Assembly (NCBI GenBank): GCA_000149265.1
Contig: CH000074.1
Span: 341,970-405,969, forward strand
Direction: 5' to 3'
From: Ciona savignyi
Taxonomy: Eukaryota > Chordata > Ascidiacea > Phlebobranchia > Cionidae
Length of the DNA: 64,000 nucleotides
A model generated the notes under the pieces. That model was not told the DNA's origin, did not search any database, and saw only the letters and a program-made list of their open reading frames with translations. A program made the position numbers and the translations under genes. Position 1 is the first letter of the stretch. Each line of letters starts with the position of its first letter. This document shows, one piece after another, positions 1 through 10,933 of the stretch.

Positions 1-3000
1 TATAAACACAAGCTTGGTGCAGATTCGCAATGCTGTTATGAATGGCGTCATACCCCAGCAATTCCTCAATCCACAAGTAATGACTCCCCAACACATGCAC
101 ACACTGCTACAGCTCGTCAACAAAGCATCTGAGTATCAGAGGATGCAGTTGGAACTCAGAATGCTAACTCAAAATAAGGTAAACATAATGCATGTGTACA
201 ATTTGATGCTATTTATAACCCAAAATCTTTAGTTGTTAAAAATATTTTAAATTTTCTCATGTTAAGTATACGCTGTTATAAAACCATTATCGTATAATTT
301 ACAATTTTTTTTTTAAATTTCGATTTCTAAATATGCATAATGGTAAAATTTCCACAGAGTGTATTGCCACCCATGCGCCAGCAACAAATGATCGAGTACA
401 CAAGAATAATGCGAGCCTGTCAGCAACAAATTGAAGTAATTGATAAGTATCACTTTAACCAATAATTGTGAATGGGTTTTCTAAACTTAAAAAGGATTCT
501 ACTACCGGTACTATTATTTGTAAAGGTGTATGCTTTTAAGTAATAGTCTAAGTATGCTTTTGAAATAAAATGTTTCTGTTCTGTATTAGCACAGTCGTTG
601 TGTTTGTTCTAGTTTAAATCCATGGCTTTCTAATCCTGTTTGTTATTGTTCATTGTGTCTACAGTTATACACAACACTTATACATTTTCATATTCTAATC
701 TACTGTTTTGCATTCATAGATGCAACGCAACACTATATTCCAAAACATGCTGCAAAAGACACAGTCCAACAAGAGTAACGGCCCAATTGCCGGAATGGAC
801 CCGAATGGCCCACGATCCGCACAATCCATGTTGTCCCCATTAAACAACATGGCAAACCTTGGCCAAGCGTTACCACCAAATGTGCCCATGCCTAATAACA
901 GGTTGGTAAATGTATTACAGGATAAGAAAATTATTTTATTTAGTTATTCGTAATTTGTTTTCATTTGACCAAAATTTCCACATAACACTGCTACTGTCTT
1001 TTCCAGAACTGGATATCATAAACACAACATATAGAAGAGGTTTATTTTTAATAACAAAATACACAAATTAGTATTTTTAATTGTATTATTTTTGAAATTT
1101 TTACTTAAAATATCTACGAAAATACATACAATAAGAAACCGCCCAAAAAAGACTATCGACTTTCCCCCTTGAAAAGCAATCAGTAGACATGTGTATTACT
1201 ATTACCTTCGATGTTCCTTGTGCTCATAGCTAGCTCTTACCCTTACTAATTAACCCAAATCCAGTGCTCGGTAACACTCATTTCTGTTTCATTCCATAAA
1301 CTTCCATGAAAAAATTCTTCATTTGTTGAATTCCCATGAAAGGTTTTTTTGGTTATTATTTCTCATTTAGGGACACATAAATTAGCCTTTACCGTTTTTG
1401 CATGTGTCCATGTAGCACTACAACCGTGCTACGTCCCTCTTTCCCCTGTGCAGCCATGTAACAAGGTTCTTTCAACAGGGAACAAAAATCACGTTTCATG
1501 CATAACTGGAAACGTCCCAACAGCTTGGACTACCCTCAAAATCTCCCCAACAATATGGGTTTCTTCCCCGGCCCTGGGGGCGATTTCAACGGAATGAGGT
1601 TTGAATCTCCGCAAGATGAGATGCCATCTCACCTCGATAAGCAGTATTACTCCTCAGATACAGGTGACTGGGACTTGTGTGCGATTCCGCTAGTTTTGTT
1701 TAAATCTGGTTAAAATCATTGATTTGAAAATCTTGACACTTTTAATATTTTGCTAAGCCAGCAGGTTGTATGGATTTATTAGATTCCTAAATGCTACCCA
1801 ATCTACTTTATTTGGAAGCATTAACAAAAAAGCTGTATGTGGGTAGGCCATTAAGCAAATATCCCCTGGATTTAACAGAAGTTTTTTATGGTTATAGTGG
1901 GGTTGCGTCAAATACATTTGTGACTGGATATTTTTTGCTCATATCTGTTCATATGTGTTAATTTTACATTAAACAAGTGTTGGGTTATGTAATATCAGTG
2001 TGTACGAATTCAGATGAATGAATAAACCTAAATTGCTAAGAGACATCACACATGATTTGTGGTATAAAAAAACTTATTTTCCGGGCACTAAAAGTATAAC
2101 GCTGCCTAAGTGCAGATCCTACACAGTAGTTCATTTTTAGTAGATGCGATTTATCATGCACATTAGTTAATCATGATGTTCGGTGGCATCATAAAAACAG
2201 TGTGTGACAATGTCTAATCTCACTTCAAGAATAAATACAAGGAGTCTGTAATACCTTCACTGTATTTACCATTCTTCCAATTCAATACATGGGTTATAAC
2301 ATTGATTTAGATGCCAATAACAGAATGAGAAATGACAGAATTAAATTGACACCGATGTCAGTTCGACATATTGGTTTCATATTAATCTACTCAGGTGCTG
2401 AACTGCATTTTTAATGGGTACATTTTATTTATAGATTGTGAATATGGATTCACGATTACTTGGTCAAATGAAATAATAATGACAGCAGTCTTTATCTTGT
2501 ATGCCAGTATGCCCCAAAAAAAGTTTTATCTTTACAGAAATTTTGGAAATTTTAAGAACTGTTTATTAAATATACTGATAAAAAACACATTGTTTACAAT
2601 ATGATTTAACACCTTTTGCAGCAACTTTTTGTGTGAACTTTAAATAAAGAAATCTATTATTTAATTATTTTGGCATCAAAGGCACAAAAATAAAAGTTGG
2701 GAGTCAGTTGTGGTGTGTAGTGGGGAGATATTAAAGAATGCCAAACCAGCCACTTTTTTATCACAGCAATTACAATACCAGCTGACGTGGATTCATTTTT
2801 AATTAACCTTCATTTTTTCCAGCTGCCAAAGCAGACGAAGCCTTGAACGCCATTTCCGCCGCTGAACCCACCTCAGAACCCAGGTTAGCCAACACCTGCG
2901 TGCTTCTTGCAAAAATAATCTTTTATAACAAAAAATCTGTAATTTTCAAAAATATTTTAAATTTTCGCATGTTAAGTATACGCTGTTATAAAACCATCAA

Positions 3001-6000
3001 ATTATAATTTACAATATTTTTTTTATTTTTTTATTTCGAGTTCTAAATATGCATAATGGTACAATTTTTACACACAGTGTATTGCTATATTGTAATGGTA
3101 GCAGTGCTACATGGACACTTACGCAAAAAAAATGAAATAACATATTTTTAATTATGTGTTTCTAAAAAAATGTCGGTATTCGAATCAGTTTGGGTTTCCA
3201 GAATTATTCTTCAATCAATAATATTGAATATAGAATTTTTTGAAATGCTCTTTTTTCTAGGAAGAGCATACAAAAACTATTTTTTGTAGTAATATGATTA
3301 AAAACCTATATAATTGCACAAATTCTTTAGTGAAATAATTGTAATTTATAATTAAAATTAACATCAATGTTACAGAAAAAAATTCTAACGCTTATACTAA
3401 TTTTGGATCAAAGTTGTATAAATACAACTTGTTTAGTTTTACTATATGACCTTAATTTTACTAAAATTAAATAATAATTCCGAATATTTTCTATTTAAAT
3501 TAAGTTCGAATTTTAATTATAAAATGGACCCCCCTAATTATGAGTTTATAAACATCTATGTTGCTCATCCATGAAATGTGCGAGGGAAAAAATCAAAACC
3601 TGACCAAATATGTGGATTTTCCAGAATATTTTTATTTTTACCGTATTTTTCGGTCCATAAGGCGCACTTTAAATCCTTTCATTTCCTCATAAATTGATCG
3701 TGCACCCTATACTCCGGTGCGCATAATGTGAATCAAGTACCGATAGCACTGTGTTGCCTACGCTCAAAACTAGTACCGATACTATTATTAAACTACTGTA
3801 CTGTAACGTTGCGTCTTATGTATGGACAAAAATGTAATCAAAGCAATTTATTGACAGTGCGCCTTATAGTCGGGAGCGCTTTATAGTCCGTAAAATTTGG
3901 TAATAAAACTACCAATTGAAATCCCTTGCACCCACCTAGAGCTGGGCGTAATTACGAAATTATGTTCAGTTAAATACACCCCTACACCCACCCAGCAAAC
4001 TGCCATGGACGATACTGATTCACACAATTCGCCCACCCACCCGGCGAATTTACCCAATTTTACTGATTCACCCAATTTTCCAGCAGTGCACTTGCCGACA
4101 TTGGACCCCCTGAGTTCACCCCTGGAGTTCCATGGAAGGGATTCCGTAGGATTGACCCCGAATCTGACCCCGACATCACCCCTGGCAGTGTTGCCATTGC
4201 AAAAACGATGTCAATTAACACTGTACGTGATGCAGACCAGGTAAGTTTATGTTGTGGAAATGGGTTAATCTCCATTACTGTAGTAATCATGCTGGATTCC
4301 AGATGGTTAATTTGTGCCTTGTAATCATCTTTCCTGTAACCATGTCCGCATTTATGTAATAATCATTTACTTTGGAATGCAACATTCTTTGCGTGCATTT
4401 CGGGCTATTTAACCCGACGTGTTACGCTTTATTTCCATTCACTACGATTTACTACCAAATACCTCCAATACAACAGTTTAAATTTTAATAAAGTCAAACA
4501 CTAAACCCTGATTGCTTAAAAATTCCGTATATATCTCAATATTACAGATAAATTGGTACGAAATACACAAACACTTGATTAACCATTTATTTCTACAATT
4601 TAGATAACTTTTTGTAGACTTGTGTACCATGCTTGGACAACTACTATAGTTCTAAGCAGAGGTCCCAGTTTTAACAACGAGTTATGATGGTTATCGTTTG
4701 ATGTCGTAAAACTGTAGACATCGCTTAAATCACATTGAACATAATGCATAATCATCTGGAGAGCCTGGGGGCTTTTAATTATGCTGTTAACCACAATGTT
4801 TAGTTGATATTTGGGTGCAAAGTGCTACCTTTTCAAAGTGCTTTTTTTTCAAATGGTGGAGTTATTGTCTTTGATTTTAAGTTTAAATTATTGGTAATTT
4901 TAAGCATAATTTTATTCAAATTTGGTTTGCTTACAAGATAAGTGTGTACTTGGTAGCCATATGTATTTTGAAGATTGAAACTGCTCTGTCGATGAAAAGC
5001 TTTGATTTTTTTATACAAAAGCTGCATCAGTTTTTAACAATAGTACAGTTAACAAAAGGAAAAATGAGCTTAATGAATATTGTAGTTCTTAGTTACTCTT
5101 TCCATATTTTATTGCGTAAGACGCTATTTTTTTATAAAACAATAGTATTGCTACTGATTTTGAATGTAGGCAATAAACAAAGCATAAAGCACTACCTGAA
5201 AGGCGAACAATCAATTTTTAAGAAAAAAAATGGATTTTAAGTGCGACTTATGGTCCGCACAGTAGCTACATATTACAATACATTACAAAACCTACATCGC
5301 TGTAATGAAATGAAAAACGCAAGGGGGTTAACACACAGGCAATCGTCAGATCACCTCGCGCTCACCGTCGGTTACCGAAGGTATTGCAGTGTGTTGTGTA
5401 TAATTCACATGTTTCTTTTATTTATTATAGAACCCAACAATCCGCTGGGGTTAGGCAATGTTCGTTAAGAGCCTTCCCCAAGGATACAACGACTCGCTAG
5501 CGACCAGTTTCACACCTACAACCTTTCGATTGAAAGGCGACGCACTAAACCACCAGTATAACCGTGCAATAATATCCAATGTTACAGGTTCTCAAGCGAG
5601 AACGAAGTGCTCATTCTGAGTCGTCGACAGGAATGCAGAACAATGATGAAAACCCACATTCGGCGCATACTTCATCTAATGCAGTCACCGATGCCATCAC
5701 CTCAGCTATGTGGTCTACAGGTACATTGGTGCAACATGGTGTGTAGGGGTGTCCTACTCAGTTTTAATGCTAGGATTTATTAAGATTTAAGAATTTTGAT
5801 GTAGAATTTTAAACCGCTCTAAAATATATACTTACAAAATCACTGTCACTATTACAAAAAATGCTATTATGTTTCATTTTTGTATCAAAATTGAATAAAC
5901 AAAACTAACTCTTTTTACCATGAGAACTTATTTTTTTTAAAAACAACAAAAGATCGCGCACCTAAAATATGGAAAAGGGCAAACAAAAATTGTGATATCA

Positions 6001-9000
6001 CAAGATGAAAAATGATATTAAAACAATTTATGAAAATAAATGAGCACGGTCGTAAAACCTAATTTTATTTAAATTTTGCTAAAAACATAAATTTATTTGG
6101 AATTTAGATTTTGCTAAAAAATAAATTTATTTGGAATTTAAATTTTGCTAAAAAATAAATTTATTTGGAATTTAAATTTTGCTAAAAAATAAATTTATTT
6201 GGAATTTAAATTTTGCTAAAAAACAAATTGATTTGGAATTTAAATTTTGCTAAAAAATAAATTTATTTGAAATTTAAATTTTGCTAAAAAATATATTTAT
6301 TTGGAATTTAAATTTTGCTAAAAAACAAATTGATTTGGAATTTAAATTTTGCTAAAAATAAATTTATTTGGAATTTAAATTTTGCTAAAAAATAAATTTA
6401 TTTGGAATTTAAATTTTGCTAAAAAATAAATTTATTTGGAATTTAAATTTTGCTAAAAAATAAATTTTATTTTCAATGCTGTGAAACCTACTTTAATTGA
6501 GTTGTTGATCGCAGGAGCAAACGGGGCGTCTTCCACCACCACTGTGAGCCAATCCGCAACCCCACAGGACATGTGGAAACTTCCGATCAATAACAATCAA
6601 TCAATGTCACGAGCCCCACCCCCGGGAATGGGGGCTGCTTTCCGAACCCCCAAGGAACTTGCACCCACCTGGGACAATGCTCCAAGTAACTCCTGGGAAC
6701 AAAACTTGCCAAGAACTTCACAAGGTTCGTGGGGTAGAATGGAACATGGAACAGCATAATTGAAATCTTTATCCCTTGGTTATGAAAACAACATTCTAAT
6801 AATACCAACATTCGTCAGATTAGCTCACGCCAGCAGTGCCAAGGCTATTGCAGTGTGTTGTATATTTTATACAATTTCTGTTTGTGATTGATATATTTAA
6901 ATCAACTATAGCGAGGCAAGGTACACCAATCCCTTATAGAACTGACCAGAAAGTAGTCAGTGAGAAGGTCAAACCAACCCTGATTTCACTATCCTACAAC
7001 TGTACAAGAATAGTGTGTCAGTAGCTATAAACTGTAAGGTTTTGTAATCAAAACTAGTAGCTAGCTAGTCGGTTATGTTCTTGAGCAAGGGGCTCGCTTG
7101 ACATGTTGGTTATTGGGATAAAATAAAAATGAAGTAACATCATAATTTTACACAACCCACTACAATAGCTGATTTGGCCTAGCGTGGGCATAAGATAATC
7201 TAACAATTGCATGTAATAACATTTGCATTTCATTCACGGGGTTAAACATGAAAACTTATCTTTGCCACCTGTATAGGTGGGAGCAATTGGAGCAGCCAAC
7301 CACCACCACCCCAACAAGAGGAGGGATTGGGATCATGGCTTGTGCTTACCAACTTTAATCAGCAGGTACTGTGGTTTGTTCAATCTCCACTGCTAGAGTA
7401 GACCAAGTGCTCTCGAGTGTTAATACCGGAAATTATATTGACTGGTGCTTACCCTCATTAGTGAGCAGTGGTGTTTATTCTATGTCACCCATACCTGCAG
7501 TTGGACTGTTGAAGTTAATACATAATGTTGATGATTATTTGAAAGTGTTGATCTCTCCGCTTTAATCAAGTCAGATAATTTTGAGCAAAAATTGTTGTAT
7601 GATCCAAACTGGTTGCTGACTAGTCAGTTGTGTCCTGGACAGGACGTTCTGACATGGTCTGATCCCAGTAAATAAATGGGTTGTATTGAACTTGTGGATC
7701 TCATTCATACACAATAAATGACAATGACACAATTACACAATGGCGTTGGGTGGTTTAATGATTACCCATTCAAAGGAATAATGAATATCCTACGTCTGCG
7801 TAAAATAGGCTTAAGCAATATACATGCTGGAACCCACACGACAAGAAGTTTTCGACCGACCTGTAGACTGTACCATCAACTGCAATGTGTCCCTTGCATT
7901 AGTGAATAAATATGTGGTCAAGATATTAAATACTATTTGTGTAATAATCCAGCCCACCAAGGGATTTATTTTCGCACATCTGGCCCGCTGAGTAGAGAAG
8001 TTACCCACCCCTGGCCTATAAAGTCATTGTTGAGGCCACACTGAAAATTTGAACCATCATCTTCTTGATTTACTACAGTTCATGTTTCACTCAGGTGGAC
8101 GTGTCGAGTGTGCGACAGTTGTGCATGCAGCATGGCACCATGGTCTCCTTCCAGGCCCACTACCCCATTGAAGGGATGGCTCTGGTACGCTATGCTTCAC
8201 CTGACGACGCAGCCAACGCAAAGAAAGCACTCAACATGTACATGGCAGGCTCCACCATGCTAGTTGCTACAGTGGCTACTGATCATGAGGTAATTTCTAC
8301 TGGATTGTAATTAGACTAAGAAAGAAGTCTATTTTTCTAAATGTAAATGAAAAACAAGGTGCGACGTCATTTAAATGAGGCAAAATTTAGCGAAATAAGC
8401 GGCTTCACTAAGATAAGCTATACTTCTGTCAAGTTTATCCTGCTACAGCAGATTCAAGAAGCTGCATAAATGATAAAAAACATGTAGTGGTCATACTTTA
8501 TATTGTATGATGCTAGCCCACATATACAGGGTTGGCACTAGGAACTGACGACTGAGTTCCTAAGAATATTGGTTTTTACATTCCTTAACACTAGGTACAA
8601 GTGTATGAACTGCAGTATTCAATGTTGGTAATTAAGTTTGTGTCCCAGCTTGAATTAATACACTAGTAATGTATGCTTTGCTTTCCTACAATGCAAATTT
8701 GTACCAGAAGTCCTGGAAATGTCGTAGTAGACTGGTTTGGCATATTAAAGTTTAACTTATACAAAAATTTTGCAAAGGTCGCGAACTTTGCGAACGCAGC
8801 CGCCGGAGGCTCGTGGGGCAGTAACACGGGGAATCCCGGAAACCGATTCTCCACTGGGTCCACCGGGGGCTTCATGTCCCAACCCAGCCAACCCCCAACG
8901 ATGGGTATTCCCCCCGACACCAACCCAGCCCCCTCGCAACCAGGCTCGCAGCTATGGGGGGGCAACACAGCGGGGGGCAACTGGTCCTCCAACTTCCCCC

Positions 9001-9104
9001 CCAATATGCCGTGGTCGGGGGCAGGAGGGGAGGATCTCTCGCGCATCATGAGCCCCATGCACAGTCTGTTGCCCGAGAATCTCCTTGGAGGGGAAACCAT
9101 GTAG
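1..9104 (+). CDS. TNRC6: TNRC6/GW182 family protein, 3' part (5' end outside window)
   Basis: Scaffold that links Argonaute-miRNA complexes to poly(A)-binding protein and the CCR4-NOT and PAN2-PAN3 deadenylases in the cytoplasm. Exons read here: 1-178, 358-435, 720-901, 1479-1663, 2823-2883, 4084-4240, 5588-5720, 6515-6733 (or 6724), 7277-7365, 8095-8289, 8778-9104; all junctions are GT/AG and phases agree. The first exons are Gln/Met-rich. Exon 4084-4240 carries PGVPWKG and [14 protein letters not shown], a conserved TNRC6 block. Exon 6515-6733 holds a proline-glycine stretch (RAPPPGM). The RRM starts at [15 protein letters not shown] and continues with LCMQHG across 7277-8289. The last exon is Gly/Trp/Ser-rich and ends [12 protein letters not shown], like the vertebrate C terminus. 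The Ago-binding GW repeats and UBA must lie upstream of the window. I see no clear PAM2 motif. Family identity is secure; the exact paralogue does not apply if this is a single invertebrate gene. Confidence 0.93.
2945..3085 (+). repeat. Diverged copy of the intron segment at 238-370
   Basis: About 140 bp inside a TNRC6 intron repeats the first complete intron of the window, including the text TTAAGTATACGCTGTTATAA, a T-rich tract, TATGCATAATGGTA and the acceptor-like CACAGTGTATTG that in the first copy opens exon 358-435. It is either a local duplication or two copies of one dispersed repeat. Confidence 0.75.
3641..3900. mobile_element. Mariner-like MITE in TNRC6 intron
   Basis: 260-bp element between two TA dinucleotides. 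The left end is CCGTATTTTTCGGTCCATAA and the right end, inverted, is CCAAATTTTACGGACTATAA, an imperfect terminal inverted repeat. It has no coding capacity. The TA target and the TIR style suggest a Tc1/mariner-type non-autonomous element. Confidence 0.6.
5300..5575 (-). mobile_element. SINE-B copy in TNRC6 intron
   Basis: Near full-length reverse copy of the roughly 300-bp tRNA-derived SINE that recurs through the window. It shows the block CAGATCACCTCGCG, then TATTGCAGTGTGTTGTGTA, GGCAATGTTCGTTAAG and the tRNA-like head read backwards (CTAGCGACCAGTTTC). It is somewhat diverged. Confidence 0.8.
6069..6468 (+). repeat. 34-bp AT-rich minisatellite in TNRC6 intron
   Basis: About twelve head-to-tail units of roughly 34 bp, with core TTTTGCTAAAAAATAAATTT followed by ATTTGGAATTTAAA. 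Units differ by single bases and small length changes. The array ends just before the acceptor of exon 6515-6733, so it occupies the branch-point side of that intron. There are no spacers, so it is not CRISPR-like. Confidence 0.93.
7030..7255 (+). mobile_element. Old SINE-B copy in TNRC6 intron
   Basis: Forward, strongly diverged copy. GCTAGCTAGTCGGTTATGTT, TTGAGCAAGG, ACACAACCCACTACAATAGC and the tail CATTCACGGGGTTAAACATG are still recognisable. It ends just upstream of exon 7277-7365. Confidence 0.65.
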
Positions 9105-10933
9105 CAAGATGACTTTTATTCCTTAGTAGACGTGTCCTCTTTTGCCATTGTTGTTTTTTACGCACTTGGTGTTCCACGAACGACCCCCTATTACTTGTTG
9201 CCGTGCGATTTTTTTGGAACTCTTTTTATCAGCCCGTGGTATAGCTACACTGCTTCACTCATTATAGCCACCTGGCAATTTTGTTCAAGAGCATAATTAT
9301 CTACAATTTCCGTTTTAACTTTTATCGCCAGTTACGTTGTCGTTGCAGGAGTTATCGCCGCACAAGCGTCGAATACTTAGTATGCACAAATCATAAACCT
9401 TAGCCATTCGTATGGCCAAGCACAGGCTACGTTTTTGTCCCGTTTATCCCCTCTTACCCATTTGTATTGGTTGCAAACTGAATGACTCCATTTTACCATC
9501 ACACTAGTTTCAACCTATACGCATTGCATTAGCATATTCGATTGCTTTACCTTACACAATCAACTTTACTTCTGTATTTACTTCCTTTATCGGCCACGCC
9601 TTTCTCACGTTCGGTATGATTTACCGCGCTCGATGACGCAACGTCTGACGCGACGTTTGACGCAACGTTTGACGCATCGTTTGACGCCGACGCGACCACA
9701 TTCCAACCACAACAAAAATCTTCGAAAACTATTCTTAAAACACTGCCCCGACGCTTAATTCGTCACACGAGCGACTGCGCTGTATAAGAGCGCCACTTCC
9801 AAGGGTGCACCTGATTTACCGCGCCACCACCGTCGTTATTGGGACGTCTGTAGTTTCCTAAATTGAGCAGTCGGCAATCCACTGTTATTTTACCTACCAC
9901 GATTGAAGCGATAATTTACCCTCGGATCCAGTTGTAATGCGTACGGTACGTTCTTGCTCATTTCACGCGCATTCACTGTTCGTTTATTTTTAAAACGCAG
10001 CAACTTCGGTCGAATCGTTGTGAAAGTTCGCGCTCGTGGTTGCTTGTTATCATATGGCCGTCAGATGGCGCAACTGAGTTGCTATGTGCAATTTCTCGTC
10101 CTACCCACGTCACACGCCTAATCCCCCCCCCCCCCCCCCAATTATTCCGACAGTGACGTATCCTGCGCGCAATTTCCGTTCGTCGCCATTTTCTTTCGCC
10201 GTCACGAGTAATTCCCACCGCGGACAATTTGCACACGGCACGTACACCGGCGACAATCTCCGACAGTGGGCGATGAACCGAACACTGACTTCCTCATTTG
10301 CACTTCGTACAGCGGCGGACGAACCCTGGTCGCCTCATCCACATGTTGCAAATCATTCGAATCATCTCCGCTGCGTGTATTCTCCGCATAAGTTCCCACG
10401 TGCTATATACGCTTGTGCGAGCCCTCCATCACCAGTAGCTCTCCTGGCATCCTCGCTTCGACCCGTGAATACGACTTGTGCATTGCTGTATTTAAGAAAC
10501 AGGTGTTTTTGCTGTGAACGAAGTAGTGTGCCCCCCCCTATGTTGTTTCGCAGCGTATTATCCCCATATACTGATCCATGCATCGAATGCTTCTCAACGC
10601 GCTACCTTGTTCCGCGCCGCGCATCACTATTCCTCGTCCATTTGTGACGTATTGCTTATTTCTGTGACGTCACTAAAGAACCGTGAGTACAAACCGAGCG
10701 AGGCAACTATTTCTCAAGTGCTTTTACCGTGATTTCGTTTTATCGCCAATCTTACTACTACCGCGATTATTACTGTTATTATTAAAGTCGTCTGCGTTGC
10801 ATTCACCAAGAAACCGACGTCTTGTTTTTATAGAATAGATGACTACAGCAGCGGGTTCTTTATATTTAATACGAAAAACATAAAGTTGTATAAATATAGA
10901 ACAATTTGAATATTATTGCATTGTTGGTTCGAT
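9105..10933. other. Interval between TNRC6 stop and convergent dehydrogenase stop
   Basis: Presumably holds both 3' untranslated regions. It is less AT-rich and more CpG-rich than its surroundings. A 12-bp tandem repeat lies at 9634-9694 and a C run at about 10124-10139. I see no AATAAA after the TNRC6 stop; an ATTAAA occurs near 10780. A 187-codon open frame at 10084-10647 has no recognisable domain and I do not call it a gene. Confidence 0.6.
9634..9694 (+). repeat. 12-bp TGACGCAACGTT tandem repeat
   Basis: Four consecutive 12-mers (TGACGCAACGTC, TGACGCGACGTT, TGACGCAACGTT, TGACGCATCGTT) and a partial fifth. It lies about 530 bp after the TNRC6 stop, probably in the 3' UTR. Each unit contains TGACG, a CREB/ATF half-site, but its position gives no reason to assume a promoter role. 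Confidence 0.9.

Noticed and set aside
3897-4244. 115-codon open frame over a TNRC6 exon
   Set aside because: The real coding frame here is another one ([20 protein letters not shown]), limited to 4084-4240 and bounded by splice sites; the long frame is a shadow.
6069-6468. Regular repeat array that might suggest a CRISPR or structured locus
   Set aside because: Units are contiguous with no unique spacers, and the locus is a eukaryotic intron; a minisatellite.
8663-9100. Minus-strand and second plus-strand open frames over the last TNRC6 exon
   Set aside because: They overlap the GC-rich, stop-poor final exon whose plus frame ends in the conserved LLPENLLGG; composition artefact.
10084-10647. 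187-codon open frame, proline-rich at its start, between the TNRC6 and dehydrogenase stops
   Set aside because: The proline run comes from a C homopolymer, there is no domain, and the opposite strand is almost as open; most likely UTR or intergenic sequence.
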